Positions 9,675-18,243 of a stretch of 64,000 nucleotides of DNA are shown piece by piece; position 1 is the first letter of the stretch; the number at the start of each line of letters is the position of its first letter. Below the pieces are notes generated by a model that saw only the letters and a list, made by a program, of their open reading frames with translations, did no database searches and was not told the DNA's origin. Source of the stretch: Flavobacterium lacus (GTDB taxonomy: Bacteria > Bacteroidota > Bacteroidia > Flavobacteriales > Flavobacteriaceae). Both the position numbers and the translations under genes were made by a program. The stretch is taken from the NCBI RefSeq assembly GCF_003268815.1, contig NZ_QLSV01000015.1:43327-107326 (forward strand), read 5' to 3'.

Positions 9675-12600
9675 TTACAAAGTTACTATTTCCAATGTTT
9701 CTCCAATATAAACCAATGCTTTTTTAACGACTTTAAATCCCATGTTTTGCAAAGCAGATTTATAGATTTCTAGTTGTTTATGATGTTTTGCGAGCGGCTC
9801 TCCTGTTTTATAGTCGAGAATTAGAGCTTCATTTTGTTGGTTTATTACAATGCGATCAGGTTTAACAACCGCTTCTTCTTTTCGCAAAATAATCTGTTCA
9901 TTCAATATTCTATTTGACTCATCAAAAAAGATGGCTAATTCCGGATGCAAACAAATTTGGTTGATTACCAACAAAACAGCTTCTTTTTGACTCAAAGAGA
10001 TGATTCCGTTTTCCAATGCTTTTGTAACCGCCAAATCAATGTCGTTTTTGGTTTTTATATCGGATAGTATTTCGTGAATCACATTGCCATATTCAATCGC
10101 TTTTTGCTGATACGTTCCCCACATCATGCTCTCTCGTTGAGCAATTTTAATGGAAATTGGATTGAGATTTTGCTCTACCAATGTAATCGGAATTAATTCT
10201 TGTACTTTTTTACTCTCTCCAGAAACCTTGTCTGCATTTCCCCATTCGTACACATTTTTATGAGAATCAAATTCCCTTTTTTCCTGTAAAAAAGAAAGAA
10301 AGAAACTAGACATATTATTAGGAGAAACTTCGCCTTTGGCATTTAAGTTCATGCTCGAAATAATGTATAGTTGTTCTTCTGCTCGTGTGAGTGCTACGTA
10401 AAGAATATTGATGTTGTCCAACAATTCTTCTTCCTTTTTTTGATGATAAACAGCGGCGGCGGATACGCCAAATTCTTCCACGTTTTTGTTATTATCGATT
10501 AAAACTTTGGGCAATTCGATTAAATCGGATTCGGGTTCAATCCACAATTTATCTTTGGGTGAATTGGCATAATTTTCTTCGGCAAACGGAAAAATCACCA
10601 CCGGAAATTCTAATCCTTTTGATTTGTGAATAGTCATAATCCGAATAGCGTTATTTCCTTCCGGCGATGGAATGCTGAATTTGGCACTATTTTCATCCCA
10701 ATACGATAAAAAATCTGAAATTCCAGATTGGTTCTTAATATCTCTATCTAGTACCCTATCGAGAAAATCCTGAATATAGGCGTTGGATATTTTGGGCTTG
10801 ATGAACGTTTGAATAATGGTTTCAACCGCTTCATACAACGATTTTTTTCTAATTTGTTGAAACGAAAAAGATAAATCTAACGAAGTTAACCAGTTTTCTA
10901 AATCAATTTCCAAGTCAAACTCCATTCCTTTTGCCACAAAATCGTGAGTTGGTATTTCGTACTGAAGATTTTTTGCTACATAATATAGAAAATGTGCTTT
11001 TGATTCTTTATCGGCTCCGTTTTTTAAAAATCGCAATAGCGTAATGATCAAATTTACATCGGAAGAATTTTGTAACAACAGTGATTCAGACGAAACAATC
11101 GGAATACTTTTTTCGGTCAAAAAAGCAGCAATTTTGACGCCCGGTTCTTTTTTTCGGGTCAAAATAACCATGTCTCGATATGAAAATCCCTTAACTTTTA
11201 ATTCATCAATAGTTTGAAGGACTTTTTCTAAATACAAATCATCTTTTTCAACATCTTCTTCTAATTCTTTTTTGGACGGGATAAAAGAAAGCTTCACATA
11301 GCCGCCTTTTTTATCATTTTCTTTTTGATGACTGTGATTTTCATACAAATCTTTATAATCCGAATGCTCGAAACTATTGGACAAAAACGCGAAAAACTGG
11401 TTATTAAAATCAATGATTTGGCTGTAACTCCGCCAATTGGTATCCAAATGAAATAGTTCTTTCTCGGGATTTATAAACGGATTTTCATTTTTGCTTAATT
11501 CGATAAACTGTTCTGCTTTTCCACCACGCCAACGGTAAATCGATTGTTTTGGATCGCCCACAATCATCAAAGAACCTCTTTCTTGGTTCAAATCTTCGCT
11601 GGACAAAGCATTATCAATCAACGGAATTAAATTTTCCCACTGCATTTGCGAGGTATCCTGAAATTCATCTATAAAAAAATGTTTATACCGTTCGCCCATT
11701 CGTTCATAAATAAAAGGAGCAGGTTGGTTTTGAATTTCGTTGTGAATGATAGCATTGAACTCTGAAATCGATAAAATATTTTGCTCTTCTTGAATTTTAT
11801 CCAATTCCTGACTCACTCGATTTAAAAGTGATAAGGGTGTGATGTTTTTTAAAAAAGCGACATACAACATATATTCTTTTACCGAAGAATGTATCAAACC
11901 AAAAAAGTGCAGTAATTCTGCCGCAATTGAATCAACCGCCTCTTTTTGCAGTTGCGGAATTGATTTTGAATAGCGATTTCCTTCCGCTAAATACTCTTCA
12001 ATTTTGGCATTGTTGATGATTTCGCCTTGGGCCGTTTTTGTAAAATAATTAAAAACCACGCCTCGATTAAATGATTTTGCATCCAATTGCTGGTTGTTAA
12101 TGTGTTGCATGGCTTTTTGACCAACTTCCAAACATTCTTTTTCGATGGTTTTGATTTTGTCGAGCACATTTTTTTTCAACTCAATAAATTCCGGAATCTG
12201 TTTGTCTTTAAAATGAACAATTTCATTACGGTTATTTTCGTTAGTTAGCAATTTTGAAATTTCTTTGATATCACGAGTAACATCCCACGATTTATCATCG
12301 TCTGTTTTTTCTAACGTAAAATCAACCAACAAACGGGTGAGCATTTCATCGTCGCCGGCTTGTGCAATAATAGCATCAATGGCTTCTTGCAAAAGGTTGT
12401 CGGTTTCTAGCGAAACTTCAAACGTGGAAGGCAAATTCAAATCGTGAGCAAACGTTCGGATTACTTTATGTGTAAATTTATCAATCGTAGAAATATCAAA
12501 AGAGGCATAATTATGAATAATATTTCGAATAATAGCTTTTGATTTTTGTTTGATGTCAACAATCGAAAGTCCGGTTTCTTTCACAATGGTATTCATCACC

Positions 12601-12827
12601 GCCATTGCTTTGCCATTAGGTTCGTCGGTTGCAAATTGCGAAAGTGTTTCTACTACTCTTGATTTCATTTCGCCAACTGCTTTGTTGGTAAATGTGATCG
12701 CTAAAATATTTTTATAAGCATCTTCTTTTTTAGATAAAAGAATAATTTTTAAATATTCTTTCACCAAAGTAAAGGTTTTGCCCGAACCGGCAGAAGCATC
12801 GTAGATTGAAAAAGCGGGTTTATTCAA
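9675..12827 (-). CDS. AddA-like UvrD/RecB-family helicase-nuclease
   Basis: Large DNA end-processing enzyme of 1050 residues. The UvrD-type superfamily 1 helicase shows Walker A ASAGSGKT at residues 11-18, ITFTNKAVGEMKSRV, a DExx box in FFIDEFQDTSQMQWENL near 382, and GDPKQSIYRWRGG. Later helicase motifs include IMTIHKSKGLEFPVVIFPF and LYVALTRAEEQLYI. A C-terminal RecB-type nuclease carries ALILDYKTGEP near 1002. These features point to AddA, the partner of the AddB-like protein at 4161-6914. The two genes are on the same strand but separated by kbl and the OmpA-family gene. The exact subfamily assignment is inferred. Confidence 0.9.
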   Translation of the reverse strand: MNKPAFSIYDASAGSGKTFTLVKEYLKIILLSKKEDAYKNILAITFTNKAVGEMKSRVVETLSQFATDEPNGKAMAVMNTIVKETGLSIVDIKQKSKAIIRNIIHNYASFDISTIDKFTHKVIRTFAHDLNLPSTFEVSLETDNLLQEAIDAIIAQAGDDEMLTRLLVDFTLEKTDDDKSWDVTRDIKEISKLLTNENNRNEIVHFKDKQIPEFIELKKNVLDKIKTIEKECLEVGQKAMQHINNQQLDAKSFNRGVVFNYFTKTAQGEIINNAKIEEYLAEGNRYSKSIPQLQKEAVDSIAAELLHFFGLIHSSVKEYMLYVAFLKNITPLSLLNRVSQELDKIQEEQNILSISEFNAIIHNEIQNQPAPFIYERMGERYKHFFIDEFQDTSQMQWENLIPLIDNALSSEDLNQERGSLMIVGDPKQSIYRWRGGKAEQFIELSKNENPFINPEKELFHLDTNWRSYSQIIDFNNQFFAFLSNSFEHSDYKDLYENHSHQKENDKKGGYVKLSFIPSKKELEEDVEKDDLYLEKVLQTIDELKVKGFSYRDMVILTRKKEPGVKIAAFLTEKSIPIVSSESLLLQNSSDVNLIITLLRFLKNGADKESKAHFLYYVAKNLQYEIPTHDFVAKGMEFDLEIDLENWLTSLDLSFSFQQIRKKSLYEAVETIIQTFIKPKISNAYIQDFLDRVLDRDIKNQSGISDFLSYWDENSAKFSIPSPEGNNAIRIMTIHKSKGLEFPVVIFPFAEENYANSPKDKLWIEPESDLIELPKVLIDNNKNVEEFGVSAAAVYHQKKEEELLDNINILYVALTRAEEQLYIISSMNLNAKGEVSPNNMSSFFLSFLQEKREFDSHKNVYEWGNADKVSGESKKVQELIPITLVEQNLNPISIKIAQRESMMWGTYQQKAIEYGNVIHEILSDIKTKNDIDLAVTKALENGIISLSQKEAVLLVINQICLHPELAIFFDESNRILNEQIILRKEEAVVKPDRIVINQQNEALILDYKTGEPLAKHHKQLEIYKSALQNMGFKVVKKALVYIGETLEIVTL

Positions 12828-12890
12828 GGGTATAATATAAATTAATGCAACAATAACGAAATAGAATTTCCTTTTCCAAAGTTAATTGAT

Positions 12891-12898
12891 TAAATTTG
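12891..12898 (+). promoter_or_regulatory. -7 promoter element of the SOD gene (TAAATTTG)
   Basis: TAAATTTG fits TAnnTTTG, with a weak TTTC 20 bases upstream. Transcription would begin near 12904. This favours the ATG at 12936 over the upstream in-frame codon at 12909. Confidence 0.55.
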
Positions 12899-12935
12899 AA
12901 GCTCCTTATTGTTAAACATAAAAAAATATAAAATT

Positions 12936-13541
12936 ATGTCATTTGAATTACCACAATTACCTTACGCATACGATGCATTAGAACCACATATTGACGCCAG
13001 AACGATGGAAATTCATCATTCTAAGCACCATGCGGCTTATACCAACAACTTGAATGCTGCAATTGCCGGCACAGATATGGAGGGTAAAACCATCGAAAAT
13101 ATTTTAATTAATTTAGACAAAACCAATGCGGCTGTTCGCAACAACGGTGGCGGTTTTTATAATCACAATTTGTTTTGGACAGTGATGTCTCCAAACGGTG
13201 GTGGAGAACCAACTGGCGAATTAGCCGATGCAATCGAAAGAGATTTTGGTACTTTTGCCGAATTTAAAGCAAAATTCTCTAAAGCAGGAGCAACTCAATT
13301 CGGTTCTGGATGGGCTTTTTTATGTGTGAAAGATGGAAAACTGGAAGTTTGCGGAACACCTAATCAAGACAATCCGTTAATGCCGGGCGTTGGTTGTGGC
13401 GGAACACCTATTTTGGCAATGGACGTTTGGGAACATGCTTATTATTTACATTATCAAAATAGAAGACCGGACTACATCGATGCCTTCTTTAATGTAATTA
13501 ATTGGGAAGAAGTTTCAAGAAGATTTGCTACTGAAAAATAA
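12936..13541 (+). CDS. Superoxide dismutase, Mn-type or cambialistic
   Basis: Iron/manganese superoxide dismutase of 201 residues that converts superoxide to peroxide and oxygen. The four metal ligands are in [21 protein letters not shown] and [12 protein letters not shown] (Asp and His). Outer-sphere Gln comes from [10 protein letters not shown] and a Gly precedes FYNH, the pattern of manganese enzymes, but some Bacteroidetes members accept either metal. The start [19 protein letters not shown] is the standard N-terminus, and no signal peptide is present. A TAAATTTG element lies 38 bases upstream and a clear terminator follows, so it is a single-gene unit. Confidence 0.94.
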   Translation: MSFELPQLPYAYDALEPHIDARTMEIHHSKHHAAYTNNLNAAIAGTDMEGKTIENILINLDKTNAAVRNNGGGFYNHNLFWTVMSPNGGGEPTGELADAIERDFGTFAEFKAKFSKAGATQFGSGWAFLCVKDGKLEVCGTPNQDNPLMPGVGCGGTPILAMDVWEHAYYLHYQNRRPDYIDAFFNVINWEEVSRRFATEK

Positions 13542-13561
13542 ACAGTCATCTTCTTAAACGA

Positions 13562-13597
13562 AAAAAGCGACATTCTAACGAGTGTCGCTTTTTTTGT
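13562..13597 (+). terminator. Intrinsic terminator after the SOD gene
   Basis: AGCGACA pairs with TGTCGCT around a CTAACG-centred loop and is followed by at least seven T residues on the plus strand. Confidence 0.85.
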
Positions 13598-13602
13598 GAA
13601 AA

Positions 13603-13676
13603 ATAAAAAGGTGGAATTTCTTCCACCCTTTTGCCCCAAATCTACCATAAACTTAACCGTGTGTACTATGGTAATA
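13603..13676 (-). ncRNA. Small RNA candidate, copy A (about 70 nt)
   Basis: Read on the minus strand, a TAnnTTTG -7 element (TACTTTTG, 13678-13685) is followed within a few bases by a 7-bp hairpin, TACCATA with TATGGTA (13667-13673 and 13643-13649). Then comes a single-stranded core with UUUGGGGCAAAA and a second hairpin, GGTGGAA-GAAA-TTCCACC (13610-13627), followed by TTTTTATTT. This is the layout of a small transcript ending in an intrinsic terminator. A 30-base block (13629-13658) is identical to copy B. No open reading frame is present. The -33 region is poor. Identity unknown; a conserved Flavobacterium sRNA is possible. Confidence 0.65.
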
Positions 13677-13810
13677 ACAAAAGTACAACGGTTTTTAGTA
13701 AGAAACTATTGTATGACAGAATAAAATTTAACAATTAGGGAATAAAGGGTACATTGTGTGCTTATATGGGTTTTTGATTGGTTTTTAAAAGTGTTTTAAA
13801 CTTGCATAAA

Positions 13811-13883
13811 ATAAAAAAGGTACGCATAGCGTACCCTTTTTGCCCCAAATCTACCATAAACTTAACCTACTAATGCTATGGTG
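13811..13883 (-). ncRNA. Small RNA candidate, copy B (about 70 nt)
   Basis: Second copy of the unit at 13603-13676, same strand, about 209 bases away. It has a full promoter (TTTG-N20-TACATTTG, 13887-13918). The first hairpin pairs 13853-13858 with 13877-13882, followed by the identical 30-base core (13838-13867). The terminator hairpin GGTACGC-TAT-GCGTACC (13819-13835) ends in TTTTTTAT. The terminator stem differs completely in sequence from copy A while the structure is kept, as expected for real RNA genes rather than a simple DNA repeat. It lies downstream of the amidophosphoribosyltransferase gene, which has no other terminator. Confidence 0.7.
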
Positions 13884-13886
13884 AAA

Positions 13887-13918
13887 CAAATGTATACTAA
13901 CACATTATTTTTATCAAA
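13887..13918 (-). promoter_or_regulatory. Promoter of small RNA copy B
   Basis: Minus-strand TTTG at 13915-13918 and TACATTTG at 13887-13894 with exactly 20 bases between them. This is the best match to the Bacteroidetes consensus in the window. The predicted start falls at the first base pair of the RNA hairpin. Confidence 0.75.
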
Positions 13919-13970
13919 TAAATTAGATGAAATGCATCAAAAATCGTTAAAAGGCAAAATTTGTTAAATT

Positions 13971-15869
13971 CTAGTATGCTCTCGCGTCTTTCCCTTCATA
14001 GAAATTCATGAATGCACGGTTTACCACACGATTTCCACCAGGTGTAGGATAGTTGCCCGTAAAATACCAATCGCCCAAATGGTTTGGACAAGCTATGTGT
14101 AAACTACCTACTGTTTGAAAGATAATTTTTACTTCCGCTTTTGTATCGGAAGAACATAACATTTCGGCAATTTTGTCTGAAACCTGTTGATCGGTAAATG
14201 GTGCATAAATTTCTTTGACGTAATTTACAATTTCACCGTCTTTGAATTTTTCTTGAAGTTTACACTTTTTATATACCTCATCAATAATCGAATATTGGTT
14301 GTTTTCTTTTAATAATTCTAAAACAGCTCTAAACGCAACCAATCCCTCTAGTTTTGCCATATCAATACCATAGCAATCAGGATAACGTATTTGTGGAGCT
14401 GATGACACGATAACAATTCTTTTTGGATTTAATCGATCCATCATTCGGATGATGCTTTTCTTTAACGTAGTTCCACGAACAATACTATCATCAATAATCA
14501 CCAAATTATCGGATGGATTGATTACGCCATACGTTACATCATACACGTGAGCTACCAAATCATCCCGACTGCTGTCTTCTGTAATAAAGGTTCGCAACTT
14601 GGCATCTTTAATCGCAACTTTTTCAGTTCTGATTTTTACGGAAAGAATTTCTTCTAATTTTTCTTTAGTAAGTGTTTTTCGGTTGGTAAGAATGTATTTG
14701 TTTTTTCGTTGGTTCAAAAAATCCTGTGCCGCTTCTACCATTCCATAAAAAGAAGTTTCGGCTGTGTTAGGAATATAAGAGAAAACGGTGTTGTCTGTAT
14801 CGTTTTCAATCGCCTCTAAAACGGCTGGCAGTATCAATTTACCAAGCATTTTTCTTTCTCTGTAAATTTCGGCATCACTTCCTCTTGAGAAATAAATACG
14901 CTCAAATGAACAGGCTTTCTTTTCTAACGGTTCTAAAATTTCTTCTAACGAAAAACTTCCATTCTTCTTAATAATCAACGCTTTTCCGGGATCTAATTCT
15001 TGCACTTTTTCGAAAGGCACATTAAAAACCGTTTGAATTACCGGTCTTTCTGATGCAACGACCACGATTTCATCATCTTCATAAAAAAACGCAGGACGAA
15101 TTCCGGCAGGATCACGAAACACAAATGCATCTCCATGACCTAACAAACCGGCCATGGCAAAACCACCATCCCAATTTTTAGATGCTCGTATTAAAATTTT
15201 AGCAATATCTAATTTTTCGGCAATCACTGGAGAAGCTTCTCTTTTGGATAACCCGTTATTTTTACATTCCTGATACAAATCGGTTACTTCATCATCAAGA
15301 AAATGACCGATTTTCTCCATTACGGTAACCGTATCGGCCAATTCTTTTGGGTGCTGACCTAATTCGACTAAATTATCAAAGAGTTCTTTTACATTGGTCA
15401 TGTTGAAGTTTCCGGCCACAATCAAATTTCGGTGCATCCAATTGTTTTGACGTAAAAACGGATGAACACTTTCGATACTATTTTTTCCGAACGTTCCGTA
15501 GCGAACGTGACCTAAAAACAGTTCTCCGATGTACGGAATATTTTCTTTCTGCCAAGCAACATCATTTTGAAATTCGGGATTATTCGCCAAATCTTCATTA
15601 ATTCGTTCATTAATTTGAGCAAAAATATCCTGAATGGGTTGCGATTTGTTGGAACGAACCCGACTGATGTAACGCTGACCAGGTTCCACATCAAATTTGA
15701 TGCTAGCAAATCCGGCACCATCTTGACCACGGTTGTGCTGCTTTTCCATCAAAAGATACATTTTTTGTATCCCATAAAAAGCGGTTCCGTATTTGTCTTT
15801 ATAATACTGAAGCGGTTTTTTCAATCGCAAAAGAGCAATTCCGCATTCGTGTTTTAGATTGTCACTCAT
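13971..15869 (-). CDS. purF: Amidophosphoribosyltransferase (PurF-type)
   Basis: Glutamine PRPP amidotransferase of 632 residues, the first committed step of purine synthesis, cytosolic. The N-terminal Ntn amidotransferase domain has its likely catalytic Cys at residue 9 after a short propeptide (MSDNLKHECGIALL) and NRGQDGAGFAS. The C-terminal phosphoribosyltransferase domain has the PRPP loop LVIIDDSIVRGTTLKK. It is longer than the roughly 470-510 residues of most PurF proteins, as in other Bacteroidetes; the extra length includes an insertion after GQRYISRVRSNKS and a C-terminal extension. A palindrome lies just upstream of the ATG. A more distant glutamine amidotransferase role cannot be excluded. 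Confidence 0.85.
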   Translation of the reverse strand: MSDNLKHECGIALLRLKKPLQYYKDKYGTAFYGIQKMYLLMEKQHNRGQDGAGFASIKFDVEPGQRYISRVRSNKSQPIQDIFAQINERINEDLANNPEFQNDVAWQKENIPYIGELFLGHVRYGTFGKNSIESVHPFLRQNNWMHRNLIVAGNFNMTNVKELFDNLVELGQHPKELADTVTVMEKIGHFLDDEVTDLYQECKNNGLSKREASPVIAEKLDIAKILIRASKNWDGGFAMAGLLGHGDAFVFRDPAGIRPAFFYEDDEIVVVASERPVIQTVFNVPFEKVQELDPGKALIIKKNGSFSLEEILEPLEKKACSFERIYFSRGSDAEIYRERKMLGKLILPAVLEAIENDTDNTVFSYIPNTAETSFYGMVEAAQDFLNQRKNKYILTNRKTLTKEKLEEILSVKIRTEKVAIKDAKLRTFITEDSSRDDLVAHVYDVTYGVINPSDNLVIIDDSIVRGTTLKKSIIRMMDRLNPKRIVIVSSAPQIRYPDCYGIDMAKLEGLVAFRAVLELLKENNQYSIIDEVYKKCKLQEKFKDGEIVNYVKEIYAPFTDQQVSDKIAEMLCSSDTKAEVKIIFQTVGSLHIACPNHLGDWYFTGNYPTPGGNRVVNRAFMNFYEGKDARAY

Positions 15870-15880
15870 TGTTGTTGTTT

Positions 15881-15901
15881 AAACTGAACTTGTTTCAGTT
15901 T
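15881..15901 (-). other. Palindrome in the purF leader
   Basis: AAACTGAA and TTCAGTTT form an 8-bp stem with a 5-base loop, 12 to 32 bases upstream of the purF ATG. It could be an operator or a leader hairpin. Nothing in the sequence identifies a regulator. Confidence 0.35.
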
Positions 15902-15933
15902 CTTTTTTGTAGGTTGATTTTAAAACTATTACT

Positions 15934-15962
15934 ATAAAAAATGCCCCGAAATTTCGGGGCAC
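15934..15962 (-). terminator. Intrinsic terminator after the PfkB kinase gene
   Basis: TGCCCCGAAA/TTTCGGGGCA forms a GC-rich perfect stem (15942-15961) followed on the minus strand by TTTTTTATAG. It isolates the kinase gene from purF. Confidence 0.88.
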
Positions 15963-15968
15963 ACTATT

Positions 15969-16895
15969 TTATTCTAATTCGATATCAAATTGAGTTAATT
16001 CTCTAAATTGTTTCAAGCGGTCATACACTTCCTCTTTTTCAAGGTCAAGCATTCGCTCGGTTCCAAATTTTTCTACACAGAACGATGCTAAGTTTGAACC
16101 GTAAATAATCGCATTTTTCATGTTGCCAAACGAAATGTTTTCGCTTTGGGCAATGAATCCTGAAAATCCACCTGCAAACGTATCGCCAGCTCCTGTTGGA
16201 TCAAAAACTTCTTCTAATGGTAAAGCCGGTGCAAAGAAAATTTCTTTTCCTTGGAATAACAAGGCTCCGTGCTCTCCTTTTTTGATTACTACATATTTTG
16301 GACCCATGGTATGAATCTTCGCTGCAGCTTTTACCAATGAATATTCTCCGGATAATTGACGAGCTTCTTCATCGTTAATGGTGATTACATCGACGCGTTT
16401 CATCACTTCGTGTAATTCGGCTAATGCACAATCCATCCAAAAATTCATTGTATCCAATACCACTAATTTAGGTTTAGCAGTCATTTGGTCTAACACACTG
16501 ATTTGAACCATTGGGTGTAAGTTGCCTAACATTACAACATCTGAATCTTTGTATTCGACAGGTACTTTCGGTTGAAAATCGGCCAATACATTTAGTTCTG
16601 TAACCAACGTATCTCTCGAATTCAAATCGTTGTGGTAACGACCGCTCCAAAAGAACGTTTTCCCACCTTTAACAATTTCAATTCCGGAAATATCGATGTC
16701 TCTATCGGATAATAAATCTAAATATTCTTGCGGAAAATCTTCTCCAACAACAGAAACAATCGCCGATTTCACATTAAAAAAAGAAGCCGACAAGCCAATA
16801 AAAGTAGCGGCTCCGCCTAAAATTTTGTCGGTCTTCCCGAAAGGGGTTTCAATCGCGTCAAAAGCAACGGTTCCTACGATGAGTAGTTTGTTCAT
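15969..16895 (-). CDS. PfkB-family sugar or nucleoside kinase
   Basis: Ribokinase-fold kinase of 308 residues, cytosolic, substrate not certain. The N-terminal GGAATFIGLSAS motif and C-terminal DPTGAGDTFAGGFSGF (anion hole and catalytic Asp) define the PfkB family. NDEEARQLSG is the usual second signature. Adjacency to purF would suit a nucleoside or ribose-type substrate, but the strong terminator between them shows they are separate units. A TATCTTTG -7 element (16919-16926) lies upstream. Confidence 0.88.
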   Translation of the reverse strand: MNKLLIVGTVAFDAIETPFGKTDKILGGAATFIGLSASFFNVKSAIVSVVGEDFPQEYLDLLSDRDIDISGIEIVKGGKTFFWSGRYHNDLNSRDTLVTELNVLADFQPKVPVEYKDSDVVMLGNLHPMVQISVLDQMTAKPKLVVLDTMNFWMDCALAELHEVMKRVDVITINDEEARQLSGEYSLVKAAAKIHTMGPKYVVIKKGEHGALLFQGKEIFFAPALPLEEVFDPTGAGDTFAGGFSGFIAQSENISFGNMKNAIIYGSNLASFCVEKFGTERMLDLEKEEVYDRLKQFRELTQFDIELE

Positions 16896-16918
16896 GGATT
16901 ATGGTTTGAAATAAGGTG

Positions 16919-16978
16919 CAAAGATACGTTTTTTGTTTAAAAGTTTAAATGGATGGAGGTTTAAAAGTTTGTGAAAAT
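16919..16978 (-). promoter_or_regulatory. -7 element of the kinase gene abutting a word repeat
   Basis: Minus-strand TATCTTTG (16919-16926) fits the -7 consensus. The region that should hold the -33 element is made of the words GTTTAAAAGTTTAAATGG and GGTTTAAAAGTTTGTG. Confidence 0.45.
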
Positions 16979-17085
16979 TTGCGGGATTGTAAATAAAAAA
17001 GATTGTTTCCTTTACATAACTAGAATTAATAAAATACTAATTCAACCTTCTTTTTTATTTTTTGTATTTTTGTAAAAAACCGATT

Positions 17086-17397
17086 TTGACTAATTTATCC
17101 ATCATAAAATGTAAGGCTTGCGGTACATTTAATCGCAATTTGGACTATTGTTCTACTTGTGGCGAATTGATTAATCCCAGTCTAATTAGAAAAAAAAATA
17201 TCGAAAAAAGGAAGAAAAAGCACAAAGAGCATCTAAAAAAAGAGCAAGTTGAGGCCGAAAACTCATTATTGTATAAATTGCGGAACCATCATTTTTGGTT
17301 TATCAGAGCTGTTGGAACAATCCTCTATTCGGTTTGGGTGATTGTTATGGCTGTTGGAAGTTTTCTCGCTTGGTTGGCTGCTACAATTTCTGCGTAA
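17086..17397 (+). CDS. Small zinc-ribbon membrane protein
   Basis: About 103 residues, function unknown. An N-terminal zinc ribbon, CKACGTFNRNLDYCSTCGE, is followed by a very basic stretch (KKNIEKRKKKHKEHLKKEQ) and a C-terminal membrane region RAVGTILYSVWVIVMAVGSFLAWLAA. The longest frame begins at a TTG at 17062, but that codon overlaps a TATTTTTG promoter element (17065-17072). I therefore prefer the TTG at 17086. The next gene begins 5 bases after the stop, suggesting co-transcription. The four-cysteine ribbon plus membrane anchor is common in small Bacteroidetes proteins of unknown role. Confidence 0.65.
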   Translation: MTNLSIIKCKACGTFNRNLDYCSTCGELINPSLIRKKNIEKRKKKHKEHLKKEQVEAENSLLYKLRNHHFWFIRAVGTILYSVWVIVMAVGSFLAWLAATISA

Positions 17398-17402
17398 TAG
17401 AC

Positions 17403-17774
17403 ATGAAAAAAAAATATTCTTATTTGGTATTTTTTTTGATTTTTTCAAGTTCATTTATGGTCTATTTGCTTCAACAAAACGGTTGCCATTTACCAAAAAT
17501 CATCAACAATTACTATAACGATTTGATGGCTTTACCTATCGTTTTAAGCATTACTTTGTGGACGGCAAGAAAAATGAAATCAAATCCAACTCTTCAGCTC
17601 ACTTTTTTTCAATGTCTTGCAATGGCATTTCTTTATGGATGGTTTTTTGAAGTCTATTTACCCGAGAGTAATCCTCGCTACACCGCAGATGTAATTGATG
17701 GGATTTTGTACGTGGTTGGTGCGATTTTGTTTTATGGATGGTGGAGCTGGAATGATAGAAATCACATCTCATAA
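17403..17774 (+). CDS. Small integral membrane protein of unknown function
   Basis: Protein of 123 residues starting at the ATG at 17403 (MKKKYSYLVFFLIF). The frame extends upstream to 17295 but overlaps the preceding gene, so the ATG is chosen. Three or four hydrophobic segments alternate with conserved-looking loops LPKIINNYYNDLMALP and ESNPRYTADVIDGILY. Similar flavobacterial proteins have been labelled magnesium citrate secondary transporter, a name I consider unsupported. It follows the zinc-ribbon gene by 5 bases. Confidence 0.75.
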   Translation: MKKKYSYLVFFLIFSSSFMVYLLQQNGCHLPKIINNYYNDLMALPIVLSITLWTARKMKSNPTLQLTFFQCLAMAFLYGWFFEVYLPESNPRYTADVIDGILYVVGAILFYGWWSWNDRNHIS

Positions 17775-17940
17775 TTATTTGATCTCCAATAACATTCACT
17801 ATACTTGTTGGCTGAAATAAACAGGTGTGAAAAATACAAGTTATGTGAAAAAACTCAATTTGGAATAAAAAAATAAACGAAGTATCTTTCGTCAAGAAAC
17901 ACGACTACTTAAAAAAAGTTTAAAAAATCAAAATAACACT

Positions 17941-18243
17941 ATGATTTTAACAACAACCAATTCCATTGAAGAGTACAAAATTGCAGAATACAGAGGTATT
18001 GTTTCTGGTACAGCTGTTAATATGCAAAAAATGAAAATGACTTTTAATATGCAAAAATATTATGCAGGAATAAGTGAAAGCGTTTCCGAGGTAAAAGAGC
18101 AAGCTTTTGTGCAACTTAAAGCAAATGCAGAAAAATTAAACGCCAATGCTGTGGTTGGAATAAGTGTTGATATTGAGCTAACAACAAGTAATTATGTTAC
18201 CGTTACAGTAACCGGAACTGCTGTAAGTATTATAAAAAGATAA
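17941..18243 (+). CDS. YbjQ/UPF0145-family protein
   Basis: Protein of 100 residues with the YbjQ fold features: an N-terminal strand ILTTTNSIEEYKIAEYRGIVSGTAV, a central helix with AFVQLKANAEKLNANAVVGISVDIE and a final strand VTVTVTGTAVSI. Members form pentamers, and a role in metal binding has been proposed without firm proof. No signal peptide. It stands alone, 166 bases after the preceding gene. Confidence 0.82.
   Translation: MILTTTNSIEEYKIAEYRGIVSGTAVNMQKMKMTFNMQKYYAGISESVSEVKEQAFVQLKANAEKLNANAVVGISVDIELTTSNYVTVTVTGTAVSIIKR

Noticed and set aside
13600..13900. Riboswitch or attenuator on the plus strand
   Set aside because: No plus-strand gene follows; promoters, hairpin order and T-runs all fit minus-strand transcripts.
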